Counted from the first letter of the stretch, positions 35,139-43,702 are shown. The stretch is DNA of 64,000 nucleotides from Bacteroides zhangwenhongii (GCF_009193325.2 NZ_CP059856.1:992001-1056000); one strand, 5' to 3'. Numbers and translations: made by a program. Notes: generated by a model from the letters alone, not told the origin.

Positions 35139-36549
35139 CAGTGCGGCATGGAAGGTAATCTTGTTGTTGATAATCAATAATTTACAAATATATCAAATCT
35201 AAATTTTTCTCATTTTTGAGCCAGAAAATGTAACACCTTAGTGAAGCTTACCGATAATTCCCTTGTTATCTCAGCTGTACCTTTTCGCTTATCTGATATT
35301 TTTTTCCTTCTGTTCTTCCAAACAGCAATCAGTGCCAATACCATCCTTTGAACTGTGTCGAGGTTTCTAGCCGCCCGTTCAGCCTTACGCTTTATACTGT
35401 CCTGCCGAAGGTTTCGGTCAAGATCCCAGTGCATGCTTTCAATAGCCCAATGCTGTTTGGTTATCTGACTAAGCCGCTCTGCACTGCTATCCAGGCTTGA
35501 AATGTACAGTCGCTGTTCAGATGTAGTCTTGCCATCAGACTTTTTCTCGGTAGATGTGAGTATTTCTATAACTGTCAAATTGCCATTCCATTTTTCTCTG
35601 TTGACAATAAGTTCTTCCCCACGGTATATACGGCATATCCTTGACTCAATCCTACCATGTTCCAAGTATGGACCTTCCTTGTAGACATCAGTGGAGGTGG
35701 CGGTCTTTATAGAGTCTTCAAGGCCATAACGCAAAGATCTTTGATTCGCCTTGAGTTCGATCACGAAGTCTGCTCCTTTATCTCTAATCTTGTCTATTAT
35801 TACCTTTTGGAATGACATGGCATCTGCTGTGACTACACATCCTGACACGTCTAGTTTGTCCAATAACCGGGGCACGGATTTGATTTCATTACTTTTCTCC
35901 TTGCAAACATCAGTAGCCAGAGTAAAGCCCGAACCAAGTGAGTATGCAGATACGATATCAGGGTTACGTCCGTTCTCGTACAAGGTACCTCGCATGGCCT
36001 TGCCATCAATACAAATGATATTAGTTGCCGAAGAGGATATTTCCTTGCGGAAAACGTCTGCAAAAGCAGACATTCGGTCAGCCATCTTTTCATCGTCTAT
36101 GCTTTGAAACACACGGCAAAGCGTAGATTCTGACGGCAAACCATATGGAAATAGCCCTTTCGCCTGCAGGCGTTTCAAGTGGCGTTTGCCAAATTGAAGT
36201 ATTTCAGCTCTGGTAATACACTTGCTGAGCCTCCCCAATATGACAAGCATGAGTATGTCTTCAAGTTTGTGTTTGAAGTTTCCCCTGCTTGTTCTGCGGT
36301 ATTCAGGGACTGAGGATACAAATTTTCTCAAATGAGTCATGATGCTGCCACGAAGACAGTCAAGGTGTTTCTTCTTTAGTAGTATTGTACATAAAAACTT
36401 GTATATCAATAAAATAAATCGTATTTTTGCTATCGCAAAAACAAAGGCGGAAGACAATATTAACACCATATCTTATTGAATTCCGCCTACAAAAAAAATA
36501 AAAATGAACGATAAGAAGAAACACCTAAGGCGGTGCTTCCGCATCGCTG
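35139..36549 (-). mobile_element. ISAs1-family insertion sequence (ends approximate)
   Basis: Defined by the transposase at 35210-36340. The ends are set at weakly similar terminal sequences: CAGTGCGGCATGGAAG starting at 35139 and, inverted, CAGCGATGCGGAAG starting at 36549. The similarity is imperfect and no clear target duplication could be matched, so the true borders may differ by tens of bases. The length of about 1.4 kb fits the family. Confidence 0.45.
35210..36340 (-). CDS. ISAs1-family transposase
   Basis: A 376-aa DDE transposase of the H-repeat/ISAs1 type. The N-terminal DDE-associated domain contains HKLEDILMLVILGRLSKC and LPSESTLCRVFQSID; the catalytic domain has IICIDGKAMRGT (first Asp), VVTADAMSFQ (second Asp) and the late KQHWAIESMHWDLDRNLRQD (Glu). 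All three acidic residues are in place and the frame is intact, so the element may be active. The start at 36340 (MTHLRKFVSS) is chosen over upstream codons because homologues begin here. Confidence 0.92.
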   Translation of the reverse strand: MTHLRKFVSSVPEYRRTSRGNFKHKLEDILMLVILGRLSKCITRAEILQFGKRHLKRLQAKGLFPYGLPSESTLCRVFQSIDDEKMADRMSAFADVFRKEISSSATNIICIDGKAMRGTLYENGRNPDIVSAYSLGSGFTLATDVCKEKSNEIKSVPRLLDKLDVSGCVVTADAMSFQKVIIDKIRDKGADFVIELKANQRSLRYGLEDSIKTATSTDVYKEGPYLEHGRIESRICRIYRGEELIVNREKWNGNLTVIEILTSTEKKSDGKTTSEQRLYISSLDSSAERLSQITKQHWAIESMHWDLDRNLRQDSIKRKAERAARNLDTVQRMVLALIAVWKNRRKKISDKRKGTAEITRELSVSFTKVLHFLAQK

Positions 36550-36599
36550 CGCACGAATATAAGGAATTTTACTGCAATAACAAGCGATGAACAATATTT

Positions 36600-36618
36600 C
36601 TTAAATGAAAAAGCCGTG
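36600..36618 (+). repeat. 19-bp inverted repeat, right copy
   Basis: CTTAAATGAAAAAGCCGTG, exact inverted match to 35086-35104. Confidence 0.85.
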
Positions 36619-36671
36619 TCTTTTCAGAATGTTTTCAGTATCATGTTTTTTCTTTGCGTAGAATAAATTAC

Positions 36672-36679
36672 TATCTTTG
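36672..36679 (+). promoter_or_regulatory. -7 box of the DUF2490 gene
   Basis: TATCTTTG at 36672-36679 with TTTG at 36653-36656. The spacing (15 bases) is shorter than the consensus. The ATG follows at 36700. Confidence 0.5.
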
Positions 36680-36699
36680 CTACTTTAACCCGATAATCA

Positions 36700-37353
36700 A
36701 TGAGTAGAATATTATTAAATACAAGGATTTGGCTATTAATGCTATTGTTTGGTATCGTTTCTTCTGTTTATGCACAAGATGATGATTTCACAACTTGGAC
36801 GAAATTTAAAGTAAATCATAAGATTGATTCCCGGTTTTCTGTTTCCGGTGATGTGGAACTGCGTACAAAGGATGATATGAATAAGTGGGATCGTTGGGGG
36901 CTTACTGTTGGAGGCGACTATCGGGCATATTCCTTTTTGAAATTGGGAGTTGCTTATGAAACTCATCTTTGTGATTTAGGGGATTCGGGCTGGAAATTCA
37001 GACATCGCTATCATTTAAGTGCTACGGCAAGTTTTCGCTATCAGTGGTTGAAAGTTTCTTTACGGGAAAGATTTCAACAGACTTTTGATAGTGGTGATGC
37101 AGAAACTCGTTTACGCTCTCGTTTGAAGTTATCTTATGCACCTACAAAAGGAATTGTTTCCCCTTACTTTTCTGTTGAACTTTACCAAAGTCTGGATGAT
37201 GCACCTTTTTGGAGAGCGGCTCGTATGCGTTATCGTCCGGGAATAGAACTAAATTTGGCTAAACGCTGGTCGTTGGATGCTTTTTATTGTTATCAGTATG
37301 AATCTTCAAAAGGAAAACATATTGCCGGAATAGAAGTAGGCTATTCTTTTTAA
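36700..37353 (+). CDS. DUF2490 outer-membrane beta-barrel protein
   Basis: A 217-aa protein with a signal peptide (ending SSVYAQ) and alternating hydrophobic strands that end in a terminal aromatic residue (IEVGYSF), the outer-membrane barrel signature. Motifs such as WTKFKVNHKIDSRFSVSGDV and RYRPGIELNLAKRWSLDAFY fit DUF2490. Function unknown. Its last 10 codons and stop are part of a 30-bp sequence that recurs at 38396-38425, so an inserted cassette appears to have duplicated the gene end. Confidence 0.82.
   Translation: MSRILLNTRIWLLMLLFGIVSSVYAQDDDFTTWTKFKVNHKIDSRFSVSGDVELRTKDDMNKWDRWGLTVGGDYRAYSFLKLGVAYETHLCDLGDSGWKFRHRYHLSATASFRYQWLKVSLRERFQQTFDSGDAETRLRSRLKLSYAPTKGIVSPYFSVELYQSLDDAPFWRAARMRYRPGIELNLAKRWSLDAFYCYQYESSKGKHIAGIEVGYSF
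37320..37349 (+). repeat. 30-bp direct repeat, left copy (end of DUF2490 gene)
   Basis: Identical over 30 bases to 38396-38425; the core is GCCGGAATAGAAGTAGGC. It codes for the end of the barrel protein (AGIEVGYSF). Confidence 0.9.
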
Positions 37354-37364
37354 AATCTATCCAA

Positions 37365-37613
37365 TCAAAATTCTTTATTATTTTTGTTTTGATTGGTTTC
37401 ATTTGCCATATACTCATCCCAAATCACATCAGCAAGATATTTGCTGCTACGGCAATGCAGGTCGGCAACTCCCTCTTCAATAAGTTGGGAAGTAGTAGAA
37501 TTATAGAATATATCCATAGCTTGTTCAATGGAAATATTATGTTGTTCGCTTAGTGCTACAATGATGTGTGAGAATTTTTCATCAAGTATATTCTGTCTTG
37601 CTTCATCCGTCAT
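37365..37613 (-). CDS. DUF3791-like protein, third gene of the cassette
   Basis: An 82-aa soluble protein. The central region (FSHIIVALSEQHNISIEQAMDI) and DLHCRSSKYLADVIWDEYMA follow the DUF3791 pattern, more divergent than the copy at 38077. It overlaps the DUF3990 gene by four bases. Small partner proteins on both sides of a putative ADP-ribosyltransferase are likely immunity or antitoxin factors (inference). Confidence 0.65.
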   Translation of the reverse strand: MTDEARQNILDEKFSHIIVALSEQHNISIEQAMDIFYNSTTSQLIEEGVADLHCRSSKYLADVIWDEYMANETNQNKNNKEF

Positions 37614-38080
37614 AGCTTTTCACTATTTATAAGGGTTAAACATTGGCGCAACATCTGCTCAGAACGAATGCACAATTGAATGTTAGGCTTTTCATAAACC
37701 AATTTGTTCAGTGCCTGTTGCTTTGTAATATCACCTGCAAAATATAAGTCGATGGTACGAAATACCTTATCATTAGCAATACCTCCTATGATCAAGTCGT
37801 AGTTGCCGATATTTTCTCCTCTTCTGCAACTTACCACAAAATCAAGCCATGCCCCATCATAATGGTCAAAACGCAATACTTTCCATGATTGTAAATCATC
37901 GGTCATTTCATACGTATTAAGCCATGCCTCGCTACCTCTACGCAGAAAACGCTCCGCATATTTCACAGCCTGTTCCCTGATAGTCGTCAGATAGAAACCA
38001 CGACCAAAATCAAGGTATGAACGCGAGTGAGCGGTATCTGGGTATTCTACTTTTACTGTTGATGAATGATATACTTTCAT
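37610..38080 (-). CDS. DUF3990 protein, putative ADP-ribosyltransferase-type toxin
   Basis: A 156-aa protein. It begins MKVYHSSTVKVEYPDTAHSR and continues LDFGRGFYLTTIREQAVKYA, the DUF3990 pattern, which belongs to the ADP-ribosyltransferase-like folds (N-terminal H/Y strand, then the GRGFYLT strand that would hold NAD). The later YDLIIGGIANDKVFRTID is also characteristic. It is placed between two DUF3791-type genes and overlaps both by four bases, the layout of a translationally coupled toxin-antitoxin unit. Toxicity and NAD use are not shown by sequence alone. Confidence 0.75.
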   Translation of the reverse strand: MKVYHSSTVKVEYPDTAHSRSYLDFGRGFYLTTIREQAVKYAERFLRRGSEAWLNTYEMTDDLQSWKVLRFDHYDGAWLDFVVSCRRGENIGNYDLIIGGIANDKVFRTIDLYFAGDITKQQALNKLVYEKPNIQLCIRSEQMLRQCLTLINSEKL

Positions 38081-38295
38081 GTGTCAAGCACTCCTTTCTC
38101 TTTCATGTACGAGGTAAGGTCTTCTATTAGATACTCTTTACTGAATGTGTGGAGTACATCGTATGAAGGTATGATATAATCATACAAGATTCCCGATGAT
38201 TTTAGTTTGTTGTATACTTCTTTCTGACTAAGGTGCAGCCGTCTCGCCAAATTTCCTATACTGTAGGAGATGAAATCTACTTTATCTTTATTCAT
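38077..38295 (-). CDS. DUF3791 protein, first gene of the cassette
   Basis: A 72-aa protein that matches DUF3791 well: VDFISYSIGNLARRLHLSQKEVYNKL, then SGILYDYIIPSYDVLHTFSKEYLIED and a short helix. The start at 38295 (MNKDKVDF) is preferred; ATG at 38304 is possible, but that at 38325 lies upstream of the predicted transcription start (-7 box 38323-38330). As the first gene it fits the usual antitoxin place. Its end overlaps the DUF3990 start by four bases. Confidence 0.75.
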   Translation of the reverse strand: MNKDKVDFISYSIGNLARRLHLSQKEVYNKLKSSGILYDYIIPSYDVLHTFSKEYLIEDLTSYMKEKGVLDT

Positions 38296-38322
38296 ACCTG
38301 TCATTTTAATTGGTCTTGAAAA

Positions 38323-38330
38323 CAAAAATA
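38323..38330 (-). promoter_or_regulatory. -7 box of the DUF3791-DUF3990-DUF3791 cassette
   Basis: TATTTTTG on the minus strand; initiation would be near 38316. No good -33 box is seen. Confidence 0.4.
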
Positions 38331-38395
38331 ATCAAAATCACTGAAATATAGCGTAAGTTACTTATTTTTCTATTGAAATTTATAAAATGATAGGT

Positions 38396-38425
38396 TATTG
38401 CCGGAATAGAAGTAGGCTATTCTTT
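38396..38425 (+). repeat. 30-bp direct repeat, right copy
   Basis: Identical to 37320-37349, followed here by CTGA so that the copied frame also ends (GYSF, stop). The two copies enclose the three-gene cassette, with a unit length of 1076 bases. Confidence 0.9.
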
Positions 38426-38757
38426 CTGAAATTGCTAGCTCTACTATCATAAACTAGTGAGTCTCTAATATAATAATGTGGGGATGGATTTCTATGATTT
38501 TAACAACTGATTTATAACAGCTTGATTATTGGTGTATTACATATAAATGTGAAAAAATACTAGTAAAACAATACTTCACGTCCTTTTTATTATATACATT
38601 TGCCGCCAATACATCAAAATGGTGTGTTGAAATTGATGATTCCTCAGTGCAACAGACGTGTTGTTTGGTATCCCATAACTGAAAGCGAACACTTCCTTTT
38701 ATGCTATTCTTCTGTCCAATCAAAGATTTCTATTGGGAAATAAATAAAGATATTAAG
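38426..38757 (+). other. Intergenic region with the promoter of the fimbrillin-like gene
   Basis: No gene is seen in these 332 bases. TACATTTG at 38595-38602 is a credible -7 box, giving a leader of about 150 bases. A small hairpin (CAACAGACGTGTTG, 38649-38662) lies in the leader. I looked for long inverted repeats that would flag an invertible promoter and found none. Confidence 0.45.
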
Positions 38758-40674
38758 ATGAAAGTATTTTATAACCTGCAGAGATGTGTAGGTTTTCTCG
38801 TTCTTTTCTCTATTTTGCTTGCAGCTTGTGTAAATCACATTTCGGAGGAGGAAGAAGCTGGTGTGGTAGTTAATGATGGAAATATTCCATTGAAAATTAT
38901 AGCTGATATTCATGAAATTGCCAATACGCGTGTGGCAAATAACACCTTTGAGAAAGGAGATGAAGTGGGACTGTTCGCATTAGCCGGTTCTACTACCATA
39001 CAGGAAGAACGTTATGCGGACAATCTTCATTTTGTTCGTTCGGCCGATGGAGAGTTTATAGCTGATGAATCGGTGTATTATCCGGATGATGGTGTGACGC
39101 TGAATTTAATCAGTTATTATCCATATCGGGAAGAAGGAGTAGCTATGGGAGAAAGCAAGATGCCGGTATCTATTGAAACAGAGCAAAATATTCCGGTGAA
39201 CTATTCTCATTCTGATTTTTTGGTTGCTACTAAAGAAGATGTACTGGCGACTCAAGAGGCTGTAGCCTTGACTTACAATCATAAATTTTTCCGCTTAAAG
39301 ATAGCTTTAGTACCTGGAGAGGGAGAAGACGTGGAAAGTATGTTGACGGCCAATCCTAAACTTTCTGTTTCCGGCTTTTACACAAAAAGCATTTATGACT
39401 TTCAGAAGAAATCTTATTCCTCCTTTACAGATGAGAAAGATATCATTCCTACCGGTGAGTGGGAGATAGTCGATGAAAGGCTAGTAGGTAAAGACCTGAT
39501 TTTGATACCTCAGGAAGCGACAGTAGGATACCAATATATAACATTGGAGGCTAACGGAAAACCATACACTTGCTTGTTGCCCTCTACTTTGAAACTTCAG
39601 GAAGGCAAACAAAGAGAACTGGAAATAACTTTTGTAGCAGCAGAAGATATCCTCATGAGCAAGCTCAATGGAGAAATCAATGATTGGGAGGGAACTGAAG
39701 TAGATCATACAGGATCAGAGACTCTTCATAAATATATAGATGTGTCAAAGTTAACTTTCGAGAACTCAAACATTTGTAAAGTGCTGAATAAAGGAAAACA
39801 AGTGGCTGAGATTTGTAAGGAGTATCTGGTAACTCCGGATTTTTCTTCGCAAGCAATCGTAGTTTATCCGATGAAAGAAGATGGAACGGCTGATTTATCT
39901 CGAGGGCTTGTTGCACAATTGTTAGGAAAAACCGGTAAAGTGCATGGCGGAAATGTTGTATGGGATACGGAAAACCACTCCTTGAATTATACACCGGGCA
40001 CCTTACCGGCTCGAAATAATATTTATGTGATGGCGAATGGCGAAGTCTCTTTATCGGTAGCTATGGGGGATGATGTATTACAAGTCTTGGCATTGGAGGA
40101 TGTCGCTCGTGATGTACGTGGAGGGATGATCCATAATTATCCGTTGGTGAAAATCGGAACCCAATATTGGATGCGTGACAATTTGAAAGCCTCTTTCTAT
40201 ATAGATGGTAATGAAATCCCTAAATTGGATGCAGTGACAGATGGTGCAGTCGGATACCTACAATCCGAAGCGAATGCAACATATTATTTCTATACTGCTA
40301 GTGTCGCATTATCCGGTAATATTCTGCCGAATCATTGGAGTGTCCCGAATTGGGAGGATTGGAATATACTAAAAACTTACTTGAAAGAAGATGCTTCCTT
40401 ATTAAAGTCCGGTACATGGTTACCCTTGAATACCGGAGATACAGCAGAGCCTGCGACTAATTGGTCTGGTTTTGATGGAATTCCTGTGGGAATGTATGTA
40501 GGAACCTTTCAGTCAAACTATGAAGGTAAGTATTTAGCATACTGGACTTTGGATGAAACAAATTCAGAGATAGCCGAAACTGTATTTTATCTGAAAAGTG
40601 ATACGAACCTAATAGAATCTTCTAAAGCAGGTACTGATAAAAAAGCGCTGGCTATCCGTTGTATTCGCAAGTAA
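38758..40674 (+). CDS. Fimbrillin-like (Mfa-like) lipoprotein with C-terminal FISUMP domain
   Basis: A 638-aa lipoprotein (lipobox LAAC, Cys about 24, then VNHISEEEE). Residues about 40-310 follow the Mfa-like fimbrillin pattern (ANTRVANNTFEKGDEVGLFA; AVALTYNHKFFRLKIAL). Residues about 465-638 form a FISUMP domain (VKIGTQYWMRDNLKASFYID, NHWSVPNWEDWNILKTYL, LAIRCIRK). This pairing suggests a surface adhesin or tip protein rather than a shaft fimbrillin. ATG at 38758 is used because the upstream codons (from 38701) give no signal peptide. It is a single-gene unit, with no fimbrial assembly genes nearby. Confidence 0.8.
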   Translation: MKVFYNLQRCVGFLVLFSILLAACVNHISEEEEAGVVVNDGNIPLKIIADIHEIANTRVANNTFEKGDEVGLFALAGSTTIQEERYADNLHFVRSADGEFIADESVYYPDDGVTLNLISYYPYREEGVAMGESKMPVSIETEQNIPVNYSHSDFLVATKEDVLATQEAVALTYNHKFFRLKIALVPGEGEDVESMLTANPKLSVSGFYTKSIYDFQKKSYSSFTDEKDIIPTGEWEIVDERLVGKDLILIPQEATVGYQYITLEANGKPYTCLLPSTLKLQEGKQRELEITFVAAEDILMSKLNGEINDWEGTEVDHTGSETLHKYIDVSKLTFENSNICKVLNKGKQVAEICKEYLVTPDFSSQAIVVYPMKEDGTADLSRGLVAQLLGKTGKVHGGNVVWDTENHSLNYTPGTLPARNNIYVMANGEVSLSVAMGDDVLQVLALEDVARDVRGGMIHNYPLVKIGTQYWMRDNLKASFYIDGNEIPKLDAVTDGAVGYLQSEANATYYFYTASVALSGNILPNHWSVPNWEDWNILKTYLKEDASLLKSGTWLPLNTGDTAEPATNWSGFDGIPVGMYVGTFQSNYEGKYLAYWTLDETNSEIAETVFYLKSDTNLIESSKAGTDKKALAIRCIRK

Positions 40675-40744
40675 ATAGATGAGATTCATCCTTCTTTTTC
40701 ATATTTTGATTATATTTGGGAAGTGAAACTAATAAAAGAGAACC

Positions 40745-41236
40745 ATGAAGAAGATAATAAATCCCTGGAAAGGGTTGGAGGGATACAATTGTTTCGGTTG
40801 TGCTCCCAATAATGAAGCCGGAGTAAGAATGGAATTTTACGAGGACGGCGAGGAAATCGTAAGTATTTGGAAACCTCGTCCGGAGTATCAAGGTTGGATT
40901 GATACATTGCATGGTGGTATTCAGGCCGTTTTGCTGGATGAAATTTGTGCTTGGGTCGTACTCCGTAAATTGCAGACAACAGGAGTAACTTCAAAAATGG
41001 AGACGCGTTACCGGAAGTCAATTGATACGAAAGACTCCCATGTCGTGTTGCGTGCATCCATCAAAGAAATAAAGCGGAACATTGTTATCATTGAAGCGAA
41101 GCTATATAATAAGGATGGCGAAGTATGTACGGAAGCTGTTTGTACCTATTTCACATTCCCGCAGGAAAAAGCGAGAAAAGAGATGCATTTTCTTCAATGT
41201 GATGTAGAGCCGGAAGAAATATTACCTTTAATTTGA
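40745..41236 (+). CDS. PaaI-like hotdog-fold thioesterase
   Basis: A 163-aa cytoplasmic protein with the 4HBT hotdog fold. The active-site helix is LHGGIQAVLLDEICAWVV, with Asp in the usual place, followed by strands TSKMETRYRKSID and VVLRASIKEIKRNIVIIEA. Probably an acyl-CoA thioesterase; the substrate is unknown. It begins 70 bases after the fimbrillin-like gene and ends just before the his promoter, with no functional link to either. Confidence 0.85.
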   Translation: MKKIINPWKGLEGYNCFGCAPNNEAGVRMEFYEDGEEIVSIWKPRPEYQGWIDTLHGGIQAVLLDEICAWVVLRKLQTTGVTSKMETRYRKSIDTKDSHVVLRASIKEIKRNIVIIEAKLYNKDGEVCTEAVCTYFTFPQEKARKEMHFLQCDVEPEEILPLI

Positions 41237-41265
41237 AATGAAAATTCATTTTTTTGTGATAAATG

Positions 41266-41297
41266 TTTGGCGGTATCAAACAAATACTTTACTTTTG
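41266..41297 (+). promoter_or_regulatory. Promoter of the his operon
   Basis: TTTG (41266-41269), exactly 20 bases, TACTTTTG (41290-41297). The leader peptide ATG follows at 41318. Confidence 0.75.
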
Positions 41298-41317
41298 TCG
41301 CAGTTAATAAAAGAAAT

Positions 41318-41365
41318 ATGAAATATACAGCTATACATCATCATCATCATTTTCCTAACGAATAA
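41318..41365 (+). CDS. hisL: Histidine operon leader peptide
   Basis: A 15-codon frame, MKYTAIHHHHHFPNE, with five consecutive CAT codons. When charged histidyl-tRNA is scarce, the ribosome stalls on these codons and lets transcription pass the terminator at 41414-41446. The position between the promoter and the hisG start, and the terminator 49 bases downstream, leave little doubt. It is too short to be found by standard gene finders. Confidence 0.93.
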   Translation: MKYTAIHHHHHFPNE

Positions 41366-41413
41366 CTCGGTGGGCGTGGATGATATTGTATATGTCTCTA
41401 TATAACGATAACG

Positions 41414-41446
41414 AAGGCTTGCCGAATACGGTAAGCCTTTTTTATT
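41414..41446 (+). terminator. his attenuator
   Basis: Stem AAGGCTTGCCG (41414-41424) and CGGTAAGCCTT (41429-41439) with one G-T pair and a four-base loop, then TTTTTATTTT. An alternative upstream pairing (41383-41391 with 41398-41408, rich in AT) may serve as part of the antiterminator switch; that part is tentative. Confidence 0.88.
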
Positions 41447-41492
41447 TTACTTAAAACGAATTGTAATTAATAAAATAATAATTGATAAAGTC

Positions 41493-42344
41493 ATGTTAAG
41501 AATTGCAGTACAAGCCAAAGGACGTCTTTTTGAAGAGACAATGGCACTTTTAGAAGAATCGGATATCAAGTTGAGCACAACGAAACGTACCTTATTGGTG
41601 CAGTCTTCCAATTTCCCTATCGAGGTACTTTTCCTCCGTGATGACGATATCCCGCAAACAGTGGCTACGGGTGTAGCTGATTTGGGAATTGTCGGTGAGA
41701 ACGAGTTTATGGAAAAAGAAGAAGATGCTGAAATCATTAAACGTCTGGGATTCAGCAAGTGCCGTTTGTCATTGGCCATGCCGAAAGATATTGAATATCC
41801 GGGATTATCATGGTTCGAAGGAAAGAAAATTGCCACCTCTTATCCGGTAATCCTTCGCAACTTTTTGAAAAAGAGTGGGGTGAATGCTGAGATTCACGTG
41901 ATTACCGGTTCGGTTGAAGTATCTCCGGGTATTGGATTGGCCGATGCAATTTTTGATATTGTAAGTTCAGGTTCTACTTTGGTTAGCAACCGGCTGAAAG
42001 AAGTGGAAGTAGTGATGAAATCGGAAGCCTTGTTGATTGGCAATAAGAACATGAGCGACGAGAAAAAAGCAGTACTCAAAGAACTTCTGTTCCGTATGAA
42101 CGCAGTGAAAACGGCTGAAGACAAGAAATACGTGTTGATGAATGCCCCCAAAGATAAATTGGAAGAAATTATTGCCGTATTACCCGGTATGAAAAGTCCT
42201 ACCGTAATGCCGTTGGCACAAGAAGGTTGGTGTTCTGTGCATACGGTACTTGATGAAAAACGTTTCTGGGAAATCATCGGAAAGTTGAAAGGACTGGGAG
42301 CTGAAGGTATCTTGGTGTTACCGATTGAAAAGATGATTCTGTAA
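41493..42344 (+). CDS. hisG: ATP phosphoribosyltransferase (long form)
   Basis: A 283-aa first enzyme of histidine synthesis, joining ATP and PRPP. It has the catalytic domains (LRIAVQAKGRLFEETMALLE; IATSYPVILRNFLKK; the PRPP loop DAIFDIVSSGSTLVSN) and the C-terminal regulatory domain (about 210-283) that binds histidine, so it is the hexameric long form that needs no HisZ. It is the first structural gene behind the attenuator. Confidence 0.97.
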   Translation: MLRIAVQAKGRLFEETMALLEESDIKLSTTKRTLLVQSSNFPIEVLFLRDDDIPQTVATGVADLGIVGENEFMEKEEDAEIIKRLGFSKCRLSLAMPKDIEYPGLSWFEGKKIATSYPVILRNFLKKSGVNAEIHVITGSVEVSPGIGLADAIFDIVSSGSTLVSNRLKEVEVVMKSEALLIGNKNMSDEKKAVLKELLFRMNAVKTAEDKKYVLMNAPKDKLEEIIAVLPGMKSPTVMPLAQEGWCSVHTVLDEKRFWEIIGKLKGLGAEGILVLPIEKMIL

Positions 42345-42416
42345 TATATCAAGATAAACCGTATAACGTGATTGAAATAAATAATCTGTGTAAATCAGTG
42401 TAATCTGTGGTGAACC

Positions 42417-43700
42417 ATGAAATTGATTAAATATCCCTCAAAAGAGCAGTGGGCGGAACTTCTGAAACGTCCGGCGCTCAATACCGAGAGCCTTTTTGAT
42501 ACCGTCCGTTCTATTATAGATAAGGTAAAGGTGGAAGGTGATAAAGCTGTGTTGGAGTATGAAGCCGCTTTTGATAAAGTTACTTTGTCTGCCCTTGCTG
42601 TAAGTCCGAAAGAGATACAGGCAGCCGGAGCATTGGTAAGTGATGACTTGAAAGCAGCCATCTCTTTAGCTAAACAAAATATTGAAACGTTCCATTCTTC
42701 CCAACGTTTTGTCGGCAAGAAGGTAGAAACAATGAAGGGAGTAACTTGTTGGCAAAAGTCAGTAGGTATCGAGAAGGTAGGTCTCTATATTCCGGGAGGA
42801 ACGGCGCCTCTTTTCTCAACAGTCCTAATGCTTGCCGTTCCCGCTAAAATAGCAGGATGCAAGGAGATTGTACTTTGTACGCCTCCGGATAAGAATGGAA
42901 ATATTCATCCCGCCATCCTTTTTGCAGCCCAACTGGCAGGAGTCAGCAAAATATTCAAGGCGGGAGGCGTACAGGCTATCGCCGCTATGGCGTACGGAAC
43001 GGAAAGCGTGCCTAAGGTTTATAAAATTTTCGGTCCCGGCAATCAATATGTGACAGCTGCCAAACAATTGGTGAGTCTGCGTGATGTAGCGATTGATATG
43101 CCTGCAGGTCCTTCCGAAGTGGAGGTATTGGCTGATGCATCGGCCAATCCGACTTTTGTTGCAGCGGACTTATTGTCGCAGGCGGAACATGGAGTGGATA
43201 GTCAGTCTATGCTGATCACAACATCCGAGCAACTTCAGACGGAAGTAATGGCGGAAGTAGAACGCCAGTTGGCAAAACTTCCCCGTCGTGAGATAGCAGC
43301 CAAATCATTGGAAAACAGTAAGCTTATTTTGATGAAGGACCTTGATGAAGCATTAGAGTTGACCAATGCTTATGCACCGGAACATTTGATCATTGAAACG
43401 GAAAACTATATGGAAGTGGCTGAGCGGGTGACGAATGCCGGTTCTGTATTCTTGGGTTCCTTAACTCCTGAAAGTGCCGGTGATTATGCTTCGGGAACGA
43501 ATCATACGTTGCCTACCAACGGATATGCCAAAGCATATAGCGGTGTAAGTTTGGACAGTTTTATTCGAAAGATTACATTTCAGGAGATTCTTCCTGAAGG
43601 AATAAGAACAATTGGTCCGGCTATTGAAGAAATGGCAGCTAACGAGCACTTGGATGCACATAAAAATGCGGTTACTGTCCGTCTGAAAACCCTAATTTAA
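42417..43700 (+). CDS. hisD: Histidinol dehydrogenase
   Basis: A 427-aa enzyme that oxidises L-histidinol to L-histidine using two NAD and a zinc ion. Motifs [61 protein letters not shown] and NAYAPEHLI are all present. It is the second gene of the his operon, 72 bases after hisG. Confidence 0.97.
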   Translation: MKLIKYPSKEQWAELLKRPALNTESLFDTVRSIIDKVKVEGDKAVLEYEAAFDKVTLSALAVSPKEIQAAGALVSDDLKAAISLAKQNIETFHSSQRFVGKKVETMKGVTCWQKSVGIEKVGLYIPGGTAPLFSTVLMLAVPAKIAGCKEIVLCTPPDKNGNIHPAILFAAQLAGVSKIFKAGGVQAIAAMAYGTESVPKVYKIFGPGNQYVTAAKQLVSLRDVAIDMPAGPSEVEVLADASANPTFVAADLLSQAEHGVDSQSMLITTSEQLQTEVMAEVERQLAKLPRREIAAKSLENSKLILMKDLDEALELTNAYAPEHLIIETENYMEVAERVTNAGSVFLGSLTPESAGDYASGTNHTLPTNGYAKAYSGVSLDSFIRKITFQEILPEGIRTIGPAIEEMAANEHLDAHKNAVTVRLKTLI

Positions 43701-43702
43701 TA

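Noticed and set aside
38426..38757. Possible invertible promoter before the fimbrillin-like gene
   Set aside because: Such switches need inverted repeats around the promoter; only very short, scattered matches (for example CTAG words) were found.
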